Part shown: positions 34,217-44,449 of the stretch, piece by piece
Numbering within the stretch: position 1 is the first letter of the stretch
Layout: each line of letters starts with the position of its first letter
DNA from: Leptolyngbya sp. PCC 6406
GTDB lineage: Bacteria; Cyanobacteriota; Cyanobacteriia; Phormidesmidales; Phormidesmidaceae
Direction of reading: 5' to 3'
NCBI RefSeq assembly: GCF_000332095.2
Contig: NZ_KI913949.1
Span: 2,566,875 to 2,630,874, forward strand
DNA length: 64,000 bases
The notes under the pieces: generated by a model
Told to the model about the DNA's origin: nothing
What the model saw: only the letters and a program-made list of their open reading frames with translations
The model's database searches: none
Translations under genes and position numbers: made by a program

Positions 34217-37200
34217 CTATAACGCCGTAGTCAGCCCCTCGGTCAAGGTTAAAATTCGATCAAATTGAAAGGTGTTCGCCAATTTCATTAACCCTTTGAT
34301 CAAGGGGGCATGGGGGGCAGAAAGCTGCTGGACTAGGGCGATCACCTCACTGTCATTACATTCCGCAGCGGACTGGCGTAGCGCCCTGATCCAGTCGGTG
34401 GGCAGATCGGCAAAGAGATCGGCAGTGAGGGGGGGCACCGCCGACTCCGCTGGGGCTGAAGCAGGGGGGGCAGCATCCGCCGTTTCATACAGAAACTCGC
34501 ATCCCAGATAACGCTGCATAATACTGAGCAATTGCTCAGACTGGAAGGGTTTGCTCAGCATGTCATCACACCCTGCGGCTAAAATAGCGGGCCTATTTTC
34601 CTCAAAGGCGGTGGCGGTGAGGGCAATGATGATTGTGGGACGCTGGTGGGAGCCAGTCTCGTTCGCAGCCTCCACCGCCCGAATCCGACGAGTGGCTTCG
34701 TAACCATCCATGCGGGGCATTCGCATATCCATCCAGATCAGGTCAGGATGCCAGGTTTCCCAGAGGACAAGAGCCTGCTCTCCATCGGTCGCTTCCTGGA
34801 GATCGAAGCCTAGGGGCTCCAAAATACGTTTCAACAGCAGTTGGTTAAGCGGATTGTCCTCCACAATCAAGATGCGATAGGTGGTCTGGGGTTGGGCGAG
34901 ACCAATGACTTTAGTGGCGGGCTCTGGCTGAGCTGAAGCCCGGTTTGACCGTTGAGCCTGAACGGGGATGGTAAAGGTGAACTGGGTGCCCACGTTGACC
35001 GTGCTCTCTACCGTGATCTCGCCCCCCATGAGCTGTACATATTCCTGACTGATAGGTAGTCCTAATCCAGTACCCTGGCCAGACTTGAGCCCTGACTGGG
35101 TTTGGCGAAAGGGTTTAAACAAGTGGGGCAACTCATCGGGGGCAATGCCTACCCCCGTATCTTGGACAGTGAATTGCAGGCGGGTGGAAGAGCCTGCGGT
35201 GGGCGATGCTAGGACGGGGGCTGAGTCACTCTGGGGGGCCGCTATGGTCACCATCAGGCGAATACTGCCAGAGGGGGTAAATTTAAGGCTGTTGCTCAGC
35301 AGATTGAGGAGAATTTGGCGCAGCTTGCGGGGATCTGCATAGATATGGTTGGGGACATTCGCACCGCGAATGATTTGAAAAGACAATCCTTTTTCCTGGG
35401 CCTTCAGGATCAAGAGATCCTGTAGCTCTTGGAGCAGTTGGGGTAGATCAAAGCCTTCAGCTTGCAGCGTGATTTGACCCGCCTCAATTTTGGACATGTC
35501 TAAGACGTTATTGATCAGCCCTAGGAGATGTTCGCCACTGGTGTTGATGATCTCCACATAGCGCTGGTGACGGCTCGACAGCCCTGCATCCCGATCCATG
35601 AGTTGGGTGAAGCCTAGAATTGCATTCAGGGGGGTACGCAACTCGTGGCTCATGCTGGCTAGAAACTCACTTTTTGCCCGATTGGCGACATCGGCGGCAT
35701 CCTTAGCGAGCTGGAGTTCTTGGGCCTGCTGTTGGGTATGGTGAAATAGCTCTGCCTGTTGAATGGCAATGCCGAGTTGGTCCCCAATACGGGTGACGAT
35801 ACGGCTGTCATCCTTTTGCCACTGGCGGGGGCCACTATTTTGATAGCAGGCTAGTAGACCCCAAAGGCGATTATTGGCGTAGATAGGCACGATTAGGTAG
35901 GCCCGTGCTTGGCAAGTTTCTAGCAGTTCTAGGTAGCAGGGGGTAAAGTCGCGCTCGTAGATGTCCTCAACTGCCAAAAAGGCGACACCTTGGCGATAGA
36001 GATCTCCTTGGTTGTCCTGGAGGTAGGTGTCTTGAATGCTGGACTGGCCTGTGGAGAGCAGTCGAACGGTGCAGCGATCATTCTGTAATAGATTGTCCTC
36101 CCAGGGGGGTCGCTCTTCCGTCGCCAGGAGAGAATGCCACCCTCCGGCTACGGCCTCGGCAATGACCTCTCCACTCCAATTGGGGTTGAAGCGGTAGACA
36201 ATGACGCGATCGCACTCTATCGCCTGCCGCAGTTCCTGAGTGGTGGCTCGAAAGATCTGGACCAGATCCAGGCTTCGGCGCATGTGTTGAATCACTTGGG
36301 AGGTTGCTTTTTCTCGCTGGGCGGTGCGGGTGAGGGCCTGATTCGCTTCGGTCAAGGCCATGGTCCGCTCCGCCACCCGTTCTTCCATTTCACTGTATGC
36401 CTGTTGTAGATCCACCTCCGCCTGCTGACGCTGAAGTTCCGCCACTGCCCGAGCGGCAAAGATCTTCATAATAGCCTCAGCTTCCTCGGGGGCGTTCAGA
36501 GGCTGGTCATGGGCAACACAGAGTGCCCCAATGGCAGCGCCTTGGAGATCCAAGAGGGGAACTCCGAGATAGGTTTCTGCATTCAGCACCTGTAGGAGTT
36601 CAATGTGGGGAAAGCGTTGCTGAATCGCCTCGGGATAGAACTTAGGTTCTTTGTCCTTGATAACGTTGATGCAAGGACTATCAGAGATTTCCAGTCGGAA
36701 GTTTTCCACTAAGGCCCCATCGGAGGAGAGGACGAGGGAACAGACCGTACTGGGGGATTCGATCCACTCTGAAATAAAGGCTTGGCGTACATGGAGGGCT
36801 TTGGCCAAGTTCTGCACCAAAGCCGGGAAGAAGTCTTCCCCCGTCACTGAGGCGGTCCCCTCTACTAGACTCTGGAGGGTTTGTTGGGCCTGTTGACGGG
36901 CGGTGATTTCCTGCTGAAGCTGTTGATTCAGATTCTCCAGTTCCTTTGGCGATCGCAGGGCTAGAAACTGGGGCATCCACTCCACCAGTTTGATCGCCGT
37001 CAGACAGGAGATAAAGGCGGTGATGGCCCGCTCTACCCCCGCCACCCAGTAGTTGGGGAACCACAGGGTCCAGATGTCGAACAGGTGCCCAATACCACAG
37101 GCCAGAATAAAGCCCCCGAACAGCAGAAAGACCTCGGTGAAGGGGGTATCCTGGCGCTTGCGAACAAAGTACACCAGCATCGCCGGGATGGAAAAATATG

Positions 37201-37336
37201 CGATCGCGATTAGCAAATCGCTAACCACGTGCAGCGTTACGAGGGGCGGTTGCCAGAGATAGCAATGACCATGGGGAATATAGGGGCTGTAGGACTGTGA
37301 CCCAAAAAGTCCAAGCAATCCAACCCATGTGTTCAT
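34217..37336 (-). CDS. ethylene-receptor-type hybrid histidine kinase with GAF domains
   Basis: 1039 residues from ATG 37336 (AGGA upstream; ATG 37384 adds 16 residues). Residues 30-120 form three membrane helices with the complete ethylene-binding set of plant ETR1 at the same spacing: D40, Y47, I50, P51, I77, C80, H84 (ETR1 D25, Y32, I35, P36, I62, C65, H69), with C80/H84 as the copper(I) ligands. Then a GAF, a second phytochrome-like GAF containing 'TPCYLELLE' where cyanobacteriochromes can attach bilin, a kinase with '[11 protein letters not shown]', 'NLLSNSLKF' and 'GTGLGLPIS', a receiver ('LIVEDNPLN', '[14 protein letters not shown]', 'SKPF') and an about 110-residue tail. Synechocystis SynEtr1 (Slr1212) is the likely relative. 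Confidence 0.9.
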   Translation of the reverse strand: MNTWVGLLGLFGSQSYSPYIPHGHCYLWQPPLVTLHVVSDLLIAIAYFSIPAMLVYFVRKRQDTPFTEVFLLFGGFILACGIGHLFDIWTLWFPNYWVAGVERAITAFISCLTAIKLVEWMPQFLALRSPKELENLNQQLQQEITARQQAQQTLQSLVEGTASVTGEDFFPALVQNLAKALHVRQAFISEWIESPSTVCSLVLSSDGALVENFRLEISDSPCINVIKDKEPKFYPEAIQQRFPHIELLQVLNAETYLGVPLLDLQGAAIGALCVAHDQPLNAPEEAEAIMKIFAARAVAELQRQQAEVDLQQAYSEMEERVAERTMALTEANQALTRTAQREKATSQVIQHMRRSLDLVQIFRATTQELRQAIECDRVIVYRFNPNWSGEVIAEAVAGGWHSLLATEERPPWEDNLLQNDRCTVRLLSTGQSSIQDTYLQDNQGDLYRQGVAFLAVEDIYERDFTPCYLELLETCQARAYLIVPIYANNRLWGLLACYQNSGPRQWQKDDSRIVTRIGDQLGIAIQQAELFHHTQQQAQELQLAKDAADVANRAKSEFLASMSHELRTPLNAILGFTQLMDRDAGLSSRHQRYVEIINTSGEHLLGLINNVLDMSKIEAGQITLQAEGFDLPQLLQELQDLLILKAQEKGLSFQIIRGANVPNHIYADPRKLRQILLNLLSNSLKFTPSGSIRLMVTIAAPQSDSAPVLASPTAGSSTRLQFTVQDTGVGIAPDELPHLFKPFRQTQSGLKSGQGTGLGLPISQEYVQLMGGEITVESTVNVGTQFTFTIPVQAQRSNRASAQPEPATKVIGLAQPQTTYRILIVEDNPLNQLLLKRILEPLGFDLQEATDGEQALVLWETWHPDLIWMDMRMPRMDGYEATRRIRAVEAANETGSHQRPTIIIALTATAFEENRPAILAAGCDDMLSKPFQSEQLLSIMQRYLGCEFLYETADAAPPASAPAESAVPPLTADLFADLPTDWIRALRQSAAECNDSEVIALVQQLSAPHAPLIKGLMKLANTFQFDRILTLTEGLTTAL

Positions 37337-37475
37337 AGTGTGTCCTAGTGCGTCCTTAAGAAAACCGTCCGATATAGACATCAAGATCCGGACAAAAAAG
37401 ATAAAAAAATGTATTTTTCATGAACTCTCCGTGAATTATGCCCATGAATTTCTGGCAATTTGCAATCTATTTAAG

Positions 37476-37607
37476 TAAGTAGGTCAGGTTAATTAATCCG
37501 AGGCTTGTGAACACGGACTTGATCGCCTGAAACAACCTGCACGCAAGGCTTAAAGGGACTTCACCTTTCTTGATATACGTCGAATTTCATACGCCGACCT
37601 ACTTAAT
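37476..37607. repeat. MITE-like repeat B, copy 2
   Basis: Ends AAGTAGGTCAG and CGACCTACTT form an inverted repeat. The interior matches the element at 9299-9431 over its whole length with scattered differences. No gene inside. Confidence 0.87.
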
Positions 37608-37767
37608 AGATTTGGCTAGATAGACACCCGTACCGATAGACTCATGTAACGTATCTTTACGTACATACTTAAGTCAGTCTAAGACTTTTTTTACCCTGGT
37701 GTCTACTCAGGATCGCAGGTTGAGGGTGAAAGTTTTGGGTTGGACTGCCTATGGTGCAGCTCCCTAT

Positions 37768-37898
37768 CCGCCCAATATTTTCCGGTCCCCTCTCCCCGTG
37801 GGAGAGGGCTAGGGCTTCGGCGTGAGCTCAGCCGAACGGAGAGGGCCGAGGTGTACCACGATAGAACGGTTAGGGTATTTGCGCCGCAGAGTACTAGT
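37768..37898 (-). repeat. dispersed repeat E, copy 2
   Basis: Same family as 20782-20900. This copy has an extra palindromic 'CTTCGGCGTGAGCTCAGCCGAA' stretch between the inner hairpin and 'GGGCCGAGGTGTACCACGAT'; the copy at 42324 has a related extra stretch. The remaining part of 37337-38008 contains no gene. Confidence 0.85.
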
Positions 37899-38008
37899 TT
37901 CCCCATAGCAAATGATTGAACGTTGTCAGCTTAGACGGGGTGACAGAGGTGGCACTCCGGGCACCCTGACCTCCAGACTCCCCGTTGTATCGGCAAACTC
38001 TGACGCGA

Positions 38009-38341
38009 TCAAAGCAGGGCGTTGAGTTTATCTGCGATCGCGGCCTCCGGCATCACCCCTTCGGTACGGTCCATCAGATTGCCATCCTTGAAAAACAGCA
38101 ACGTGGGCACCCCCATGATGTGATAGCTGGTGGCAAGGGCGTTGTAGTCGTCAATATTGAGCTTGGCGATCTTGACCTTGCCCTCGAAGGTGTCCGCCAG
38201 AGAATCCATAATCGGGTTCATCAGCCGACAGGGTCCACACCAGGCGGCCCAAAAGTCTACCAAAACCGGGACATCACTATGAATGACCTCTACCTCAAAG
38301 GTTTCGTCGGTCAGGGTGATGTACTTTGCAACCTCAGCCAT
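38009..38341 (-). CDS. thioredoxin
   Basis: 110 residues, AGGAGG nine bases before ATG 38341. Active site 'FWAAWCGPCRLMNP' and cis-proline region 'IMGVPTLLFFKDG'. It reduces protein disulfides in the cytosol. Single gene between repeats; it differs from the main plant-like m-type sequence by 'LMNPIMDSLA' after the active site and may be a y- or secondary-type thioredoxin. Confidence 0.95.
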   Translation of the reverse strand: MAEVAKYITLTDETFEVEVIHSDVPVLVDFWAAWCGPCRLMNPIMDSLADTFEGKVKIAKLNIDDYNALATSYHIMGVPTLLFFKDGNLMDRTEGVMPEAAIADKLNALL

Positions 38342-38473
38342 GGGAACCTCCTGAATCTGAACTCTAAAGCTAACTAAGGAACTGCATCACTTTACGCTAT
38401 CCCTCTGTAATCTGCACTGGCTCCTGGGGAAGCAAAGCGAACACATACTGCCAAAGGTCATTCGTGCCAAACC

Positions 38474-38645
38474 CACTACGGGGCCGGGGTGGGTTTGGAT
38501 GGGTAGATCCCGGTTATGCAGGGACTATCCGGGCCAAACCCACCCCTACGTGAACTCGGTAATCCCTTGCCCTGAGGTAGGGGCAGGTTTAGCCAGAATC
38601 TCTCATGCCATCGCGGATATTGGGGCTCAAAACCTGCCCCGGCCA
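38474..38645. repeat. two palindromic intergenic repeats
   Basis: First hairpin: GGGGTGGGTTTGG (about 38486) with CCAAACCCACCCC (about 38535). Second: TAGGGGCAGGTTTAGCC (about 38578) with GGCTCAAAACCTGCCCC (about 38625). They are of the same type as the repeat at 71-135. They lie between the convergent-side ends of the glycosyltransferase and thioredoxin genes and could end transcription. Confidence 0.65.
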
Positions 38646-38649
38646 ACGC

Positions 38650-39834
38650 CTAGGGCGATCGCAGAATGTCGTAGAGGGCAATGGCCTGTTGCGCGATCGC
38701 GGGCCAACTGTAATGGGTCTGGGCCACCTGGATCGCCCGCTGCCCCCGTCGCCGTCGTTCCTCTGGATCCTTGAGTGCCGATCGTAGACTGGCCGTGAGT
38801 GCCTCGCGATCGCAGGGACACACCCATCCCGCCTCTCCGGTTTGAATATCCCGCCAGATATACACCTGATCAGAAATCACCACCGGCAGCCCCGCCAGCA
38901 TCGCCTCCGCCACCGCAATGCCAAAGTTTTCGTAATAGGAGGGCAACACGAATAGGTCCGCCGCCTGAATTAGGGCGGTCTTCAACTCTCCCGATACAAA
39001 TCCGGTAATGGTGGTGCGGGCTTGCAGGGAAGAATCGGCGATATGTTGGCAAATCTGCTGTTCGTAATCTCGATTTTGGGGGTTAGCGCCACACAGTAAA
39101 AACTGAAAATCCCAGCCCTCCTGGTGCAGGGTCTCCAGGGCCGGAATCAGCAGATCCAGACCCTTTTTCGGATCTAGGCGAGACATGAAGAGAATCAGCG
39201 GACGTTCTGGGGGAATGCCATAGCGATCGCGGATGTCCACCGTGCCCGCCCCTGGGGGCAGGGGCGACACCCCCAACGGCAACACCGCATCCAGCGGCTG
39301 GGTGCCAAAGCGTTCCGACACCTCCGCCTCCTGCTGACTGGTGAAATGGATCGCCGCTGCCCCCGCCAAATTAGCCCGCTCCACTAGGGCCGCATAAATC
39401 TGCTTGAGCCGCCGCTTTTTGGCCAGATCCGCCGGGTCCAAGGTCCCCAGGGGTCGCAGCAGGTAGGGCACCCCCCGCCATCGAGTCAGGGTAGCAGCGG
39501 CGGAACTGATGGGAGAAAACAGGGCGTGGATATGGACAATGTCGTAGTCCCTGACGTGGTGCCACAGCCAGTGCAGCAGTCCGGGGGAAAATTTGTAGCG
39601 GCGGAAGGGGGCGCAGCGGAAATACAACACCTGGTAGCCCTCCTCGGATACGGGCGTCCCGAGGGGGACATCTAGGGGGACTTCATCCACATCCCCATTA
39701 GCGTCGGTGGTGGCTACGGTTACCTCGGCTCCGGCATTGGCCAAAGCCGCCGCAAACCCCCGCACCATCTGGCTCGGTCCGCCGTACACCAGGGAAATGG
39801 AGGGGACGATGTGGAGCACACGCGGTTGGGTCAT
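38650..39834 (-). CDS. glycosyltransferase family 4 protein
   Basis: 394 residues with a GT-B fold. N-terminal 'HIVPSISLVYGGPSQMVRGFAAAL' (acceptor side), 'YDIVHIHALF', C-terminal 'LFMSRLDPKKGLDLLIPA' and the nucleotide-sugar motif 'PSYYENFGIAVAEAMLAGLPVV' (E-x7-E). Retaining transferase, probably adding a sugar to an exopolysaccharide or lipid-linked unit. Its start overlaps the end of the next glycosyltransferase by 4 bp (ATGA), so three transferases are translationally coupled. Confidence 0.95.
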   Translation of the reverse strand: MTQPRVLHIVPSISLVYGGPSQMVRGFAAALANAGAEVTVATTDANGDVDEVPLDVPLGTPVSEEGYQVLYFRCAPFRRYKFSPGLLHWLWHHVRDYDIVHIHALFSPISSAAATLTRWRGVPYLLRPLGTLDPADLAKKRRLKQIYAALVERANLAGAAAIHFTSQQEAEVSERFGTQPLDAVLPLGVSPLPPGAGTVDIRDRYGIPPERPLILFMSRLDPKKGLDLLIPALETLHQEGWDFQFLLCGANPQNRDYEQQICQHIADSSLQARTTITGFVSGELKTALIQAADLFVLPSYYENFGIAVAEAMLAGLPVVISDQVYIWRDIQTGEAGWVCPCDREALTASLRSALKDPEERRRRGQRAIQVAQTHYSWPAIAQQAIALYDILRSP

Positions 39835-41006
39835 CCCACCAATTCCCGGTAAAAGTCCAAACTTTGTTGAGCCAGGGCGCGGTTGGTATAGCCTTCCATG
39901 GCTAGGGCGTAGCCCCGTTTACCCAGGTCAGTTCGCAACTCCGGTTGCTCTAGCAACTGGCGCAGGCGATCTGCGAGGGCATCTGCTTGCCCCTCAGGGA
40001 ACACCAGGCCCGCATCTTGAATCACGTGGGGAATTTCCCCGGAATCGGAGCCAATGACGGGCACTTGACAGGCCATGGCTTCAATCAGGACATGGCCAAA
40101 TTGTTCTTTCCAGCCCACGGCGGTCAGGGTCTTGAATCCATAGGTGGTCTCAGAGGGCAGTACCAGGGTGGACATGAGGTTGATGTAGCGGGGGACATCG
40201 TCGTGGGGGACGCTTTCAATCCAAATTACGCGATCGCGGATGCCCAGTTCCGTCACCCGCGCCTCTAATTCCGCCTTCAGGGGACCGCGCCCCAGTAGCA
40301 GCCACTTCCAGGGCAGGGGATGGTCCTTTAACTGCCCCAAAGCATTGGCCAGGGTGAGTAGTCCCTTTTCGGCTACAAAGCGCCCGACAAAGCCAAACAC
40401 CACCTCTCCGGGCTGAATGCCGTACTGAGCCGCCAAGTCCGGTTGGGCCTGGGGCCGAAATCGGGATTCATCTACCCCCAACTGGGGCATGACCCGAATG
40501 GGGCCAGCGTAACCGCGATCGCGCAAAATATCCGCCCCATCCTGATTTCCCGACACGATCCCATCCGTATTGTGGAGGTTGTACGCCTCCAGCAGAGAAA
40601 CAGGAAACTTCAGCTCATAGGGCAAATTCCACCAGGTGAAAAACAGATTCTTCGCCTTGAGCCCCAGCAGCCGATTCAAGGTAATCAGCTCCGCATAGGC
40701 CAGACCCTTCGAGCCCTGCTCTACCTGGATCACCTGGGGGCGAAATTGCCGCAATAGCTTGACCAAATCCAGACCAAAGGTCAACATCCCCTGGTTGTTT
40801 TGGCTAAAGTTCGACACCGGCACCACCCGAAAAGAACCATCCTGCCAGCCCTGAGGCTCCACAATCCGGTTCTGCACCCCCCCCGGTTTCCAGCGCCGGG
40901 GCACCACCACCGTCACCTCCACATCCGGTTCCAGATGGGCCAGAGTGCGGAACTTCTCACAGTTCAAATCCACAATATAGGTGTGGCTTGCCACCAAAAC
41001 TCTCAT
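39831..41006 (-). CDS. glycosyltransferase family 4 protein
   Basis: 391 residues, GT-B. N-terminal 'VLVASHTYIVDLNCEKFRTLA', donor-site region 'FGFVGRFVAEKGLLTLANAL' and 'EQFGHVLIEAMACQVPVIGSDSGEIPHVI' with the E-x7-E pair. It overlaps its neighbours by 4 bp on each side. The opening resembles transferases of heterocyst-envelope and exopolysaccharide clusters, but the sugar cannot be named. Confidence 0.95.
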   Translation of the reverse strand: MRVLVASHTYIVDLNCEKFRTLAHLEPDVEVTVVVPRRWKPGGVQNRIVEPQGWQDGSFRVVPVSNFSQNNQGMLTFGLDLVKLLRQFRPQVIQVEQGSKGLAYAELITLNRLLGLKAKNLFFTWWNLPYELKFPVSLLEAYNLHNTDGIVSGNQDGADILRDRGYAGPIRVMPQLGVDESRFRPQAQPDLAAQYGIQPGEVVFGFVGRFVAEKGLLTLANALGQLKDHPLPWKWLLLGRGPLKAELEARVTELGIRDRVIWIESVPHDDVPRYINLMSTLVLPSETTYGFKTLTAVGWKEQFGHVLIEAMACQVPVIGSDSGEIPHVIQDAGLVFPEGQADALADRLRQLLEQPELRTDLGKRGYALAMEGYTNRALAQQSLDFYRELVG

Positions 41007-42046
41007 GGCTGGGACTCCAAGGGGTGTTCAGGTGCGATACCTTCGGGGAGCTTCGCTAACTCATCCCCTGCAAGGGTTGATGCGGTCAACGGCTCAGTGT
41101 AAAGGCGATGGCGTTTGCCCGTTTTGATCAGCGTCCAGACCGCATCCAAAAAGCCCAGGCAGTAGAACCCAAACCGAGTCACAATTTTGATCGGAGAACC
41201 ACTCTTATTACAGGGGGGATTGCCCAACACATGGCAGTCAAACAGTCGCCCAAACAACCGCAGGGCTTGCCCCGGCGTTAGGTTCTTCAATCCCAGCAAA
41301 AAATGGTTGTGGTAGAACGTCACCTGATATTTCAGGGATCGCGTGGTGATGTCATGGCAGCCCCCCGTCTCTTCCCCCAAATGCACCAAATGGGCCTCCG
41401 GTGAGTACCAGACGATATAGCCCGTGCGCCGCAGTTGCAGACAAAAATCTGACTCCTCCCGCACCGCATTGCCCCGGAAGCGCTCATCAAAACAGAGGCC
41501 ATGGTGAGTGAAAATATCCCGACGATAGGCCATGTTGCAGCCTCGGGCCGTCAACACCTGCTGGGGCTTCACCGTATGCACCAGATCGATGTAATACCAG
41601 GCAATACCGGGATCCATAGCCTCTGGAGGCAGATCCTCAATCGTGAGGTCAGGGCGATCCGCCAGCTTCATGCGGTCAAACACCCGCCCCGCCACTGCTC
41701 CCACCTCAGGACGCGATTGAAACACCTGAGCATGGGCCTGAAGATAGCCCGCTGGTAGCTCCACATCATCGTCGATGAAGAGAATAATGTCCCCCTTCGC
41801 CTTCGCCACACCATAGTTGCGGGCTCCCGGCAAACTAGCCCAGTCCAAGCAGAACCATTGGATTTTGCCCCCCTGCTGAAGCTGTTCTAGATGGGTCTGG
41901 GTTTCCGGAGCATGGTGCTGGGTCTGATCCACCACCAGTACTTCGTAGTGGGGATAGTCTTGGCGCAGCACATCGTCCAGGGTGGCGCATAGCACCGCCT
42001 CCCGCTGGTAAGTTGGCACAATGACTGAAATTAGGGGCCAGTTCAT
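41003..42046 (-). CDS. glycosyltransferase family 2 protein
   Basis: 347 residues, GT-A. 'ISVIVPTYQREAVLCATLDDVLRQDYPHYEVLVVDQT' at the N-terminus, the metal-binding 'ILFIDDDVELPAGY' and, further on, 'ARGCNMAYRRDIF' and 'REESDFCLQLRRTG' (the ED-like catalytic region). Inverting transferase acting on the cytoplasmic face. First of three coupled transferase genes; the acetyltransferase fragment and polymerase lie upstream in the same direction. Confidence 0.95.
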   Translation of the reverse strand: MNWPLISVIVPTYQREAVLCATLDDVLRQDYPHYEVLVVDQTQHHAPETQTHLEQLQQGGKIQWFCLDWASLPGARNYGVAKAKGDIILFIDDDVELPAGYLQAHAQVFQSRPEVGAVAGRVFDRMKLADRPDLTIEDLPPEAMDPGIAWYYIDLVHTVKPQQVLTARGCNMAYRRDIFTHHGLCFDERFRGNAVREESDFCLQLRRTGYIVWYSPEAHLVHLGEETGGCHDITTRSLKYQVTFYHNHFLLGLKNLTPGQALRLFGRLFDCHVLGNPPCNKSGSPIKIVTRFGFYCLGFLDAVWTLIKTGKRHRLYTEPLTASTLAGDELAKLPEGIAPEHPLESQP

Positions 42047-42100
42047 AGGAAACGCATACCCAATATCTTTTGACCAAATATCTTGTCAATATTCAGGACA

Positions 42101-42361
42101 CTACAACCCATCATCCACCCTGACCCCATCTCGCTTGATGATGCGAGCAGGAATCCCCACCACCACACAGTTCTCGGGCACATCCTTGACCACCACGGCG
42201 TTCGCGCCAATGGTGACATTATCGCCAATATGAATATTCCCCAACACCTTCGCCCCCGCCGTAACCCGTACATTGTTCCCAATCTGGGGCCGTCCCGAGC
42301 GATCCTTGTGGCCAAGGGTAACCTGCGGCGTAAATACTCTAACTGTTCTATCGTGGTACAC
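42101..42361 (-). pseudogene. hexapeptide acetyltransferase, 5' part replaced by repeat E
   Basis: The last about 75 codons encode left-handed beta-helix turns: '[39 protein letters not shown]' in pieces of hexapeptide pattern, and the classical end '[11 protein letters not shown]'. This is the CysE/serine O-acetyltransferase-like C-terminal part. The first about 12 codons ('[11 protein letters not shown]') are translation of dispersed repeat E, which has cut off the rest; a full enzyme would have 150-200 residues. It was probably an acetyltransferase modifying the polysaccharide made by this cluster. Confidence 0.85.
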
Positions 42362-42514
42362 CTCAACCCCTCACCGTTCGGCTGAGGGTTCGGCTGAGCT
42401 CACGCCGGAGTCTCACACCGAAGCCCTAGCCCTCTCTCCCAGGAGGAAAGGGGACCGAAAAAGGTTGGGCTGGTGCGGAAGAATAGCACACCTATTTCAG
42501 CCCAGAGGGACTAG
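42324..42514 (+). repeat. dispersed repeat E, copy 3
   Basis: Starts 'GCGGCGTAAATACTCTAAC', continues 'TTCTATCGTGGTACACCTC', an extra 'GTTCGGCTGAG' inverted stretch, 'AAGCCCTAGCCCTCTC' and 'GGGGACCG', and ends 'GGGACTAGT'. The left end is inside the acetyltransferase frame and the right end supplies the TAG stop of the polysaccharide polymerase gene. Confidence 0.85.
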
Positions 42515-44166
42515 TTGAACTGGGCTGCTTCCTTGGCTTTTTGAATTTGCCTTAACTCCTTCTTGCTGAGTTTTTTCGTGGTATCTCCCTCCATACTTTT
42601 TTCCAATCTTTCTTGGCGATCAATATCTGGCAGCTTGAGCACAATTCCCGCCGCCAACCAATAGTAGACATTGACGGGGTCAACATCTAGAGGATAGTAA
42701 TAGGGAAAGTAGCTGATAAACAGGACAAACACCCACATAGAAGCCCCATAGCCCCTCAAGTTTGGTTCCTTGACGGCTCGATAGGCTTTGAAGGTGACAA
42801 TGGTTAATACCGTGTATAAAGCTAAGATACCAACTAGACCAATAATGCCAAACTCATATAGCAGCTTGGAGTGGTAGGTCTCTACAAGTTTTGTCTTTCC
42901 AAATGTCCGAGCTGCATTGGTTGCTCGCCCCGCCCCTCGGCCAAAAATGCCTTGCTGCTGCTTATAGGCCCAATTTAATTGCTGCATGATAAAGGCTTGA
43001 GGGGGTGAGGCTTCCCAACGACTGATAAAGCTATCTAGGCGCTCACTCACTACCTCCGGATCACGGGCCATAGCAAACATCAGGATTAGGACCAGCCCAA
43101 TACCGATGGGTAGGAACCGCTTCAGGTTAGCAATCTGGCCCGTGAGAACGAGGAGTAGACCCACCACTACGGGCACGAGAGCTAGGGCAATTCGCTGTCC
43201 CGATAATAGAGACATGACGGCAACTGCGGCCATGGCAGCTAGCCCGATAATGCGCCAGATAAAGTTGCGATCGCTAAAGGCTGTCCCAAAGGTAAAAAAG
43301 GCACTGGAAATCAAAAACCAACCCCACTGCCAAGGGGCCACAAAAGTACCTGGTAGCCGGATTTGGTTCTGTTCTGGCGAATACAGCAGCGATCCTCCCA
43401 CTAAGCAGCGGGCCTCTAGGGAGGCTCGGAACAACTCGTCGCCGGTACCTACTGTGCCCTCACAACGCCCCGTTTTGAGCATCATGTACTGCATAAATCC
43501 TAGGCCGCAGCAGATTAAAATCAGCACTACTTGGAGGCGCAGTAAAGCATACAGGTCTTCTTTTGTGCGAATCAGGTAATAAACACAGGTGATGAGGAGT
43601 AAATATCCCAAAACCGCTTTTATGCCCAAGATTCCCAAGAGAATAGGCTGTTCACTACCTCCAGCAGCAAAGTGTTGGGGCAAATTGACGAACAGCATGG
43701 TTGCCGTCATCAGGGTCAAGACAATCATCAGCGGCAGCTTGATAGCCTGGGGAATCAGTAAATTCTGTTTGTACCGGGTGCAAAACAGGAAAACTCCCGT
43801 GGCGGCGGGGAAGAAAAAGGCATCCTTTGCCAATTGCAGAAGGGCGCTTCCCCCTAGGGCATAGGTGACGGTGCCACTGAAGGGAACGTAAATAATAAAG
43901 GCGTAAATGGCTTGACGCGGATACCTAAAACAGAGAGCGAGACAGATGATGCCCCCTGCCGCTACGACGCCAAGCTTGGGTTCTGCCAAGACGCTCAGGA
44001 GTAATCCCAGAAAAGCTGCCCCGGCTACCACGGCCCCGGTGTACTGGATAAAGGCTTGACGGCCTTTGGCAACCTTGCGCTTTTGCGCCAGTTTTTCCTT
44101 CAGACTGAGTGGGGGAGCCTCCGCTGCGGTTTTCTGAGCCTTTTGCTTCTTCTTGGTTTTCGGCAT
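42511..44166 (-). CDS. O-antigen ligase/polymerase-like membrane protein
   Basis: 551 residues from ATG 44166 (MPKTKKKQKAQK); an upstream ATG at 44208 is possible. A lysine-rich cytosolic start is followed by about ten to twelve hydrophobic helices, for example 'GAVVAGAAFLGLLLSVL', 'LPLMIVLTLMTATMLFV', 'VLGYLLLITCVYYLI' and 'FLPIGIGLVLILMFAMA'. A large loop with 'FVAPWQWGWFLISSAFF' and the 'IFGRGAGRATN' region is typical of the Wzy_C/O-antigen ligase superfamily. A charged tail 'KKLSKKELRQIQKAKEAAQF' ends at a stop taken from repeat E. Likely polymerises or ligates the polysaccharide built by the neighbouring transferases. Confidence 0.85.
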   Translation of the reverse strand: MPKTKKKQKAQKTAAEAPPLSLKEKLAQKRKVAKGRQAFIQYTGAVVAGAAFLGLLLSVLAEPKLGVVAAGGIICLALCFRYPRQAIYAFIIYVPFSGTVTYALGGSALLQLAKDAFFFPAATGVFLFCTRYKQNLLIPQAIKLPLMIVLTLMTATMLFVNLPQHFAAGGSEQPILLGILGIKAVLGYLLLITCVYYLIRTKEDLYALLRLQVVLILICCGLGFMQYMMLKTGRCEGTVGTGDELFRASLEARCLVGGSLLYSPEQNQIRLPGTFVAPWQWGWFLISSAFFTFGTAFSDRNFIWRIIGLAAMAAVAVMSLLSGQRIALALVPVVVGLLLVLTGQIANLKRFLPIGIGLVLILMFAMARDPEVVSERLDSFISRWEASPPQAFIMQQLNWAYKQQQGIFGRGAGRATNAARTFGKTKLVETYHSKLLYEFGIIGLVGILALYTVLTIVTFKAYRAVKEPNLRGYGASMWVFVLFISYFPYYYPLDVDPVNVYYWLAAGIVLKLPDIDRQERLEKSMEGDTTKKLSKKELRQIQKAKEAAQFN

Positions 44167-44449
44167 GGAAAGGCGTAGCGCGACAGCATGGGGAAATTCT
44201 GCTACCACCTTAATCCATAGGTCAGGTCATCTGGGTCTAGTCGCATCTTAGAACGAGTTCCTACATGAAATCTTTACAGGTTTCCCCCAGGGTGGGGCCA
44301 CAAAAGGGCGCGATAAGGTGCCCACCTACTTACAGACACCTCTCTGCTCCATCGTCGGCTCCCGAGTTTGCTGGGGGCTAGGGTAGGTTGGGCGCAAAAA
44401 GTTAGGATGACACCAAGGTTTTTGCGTAGGTTCTGCCTTCCCCATTGCT

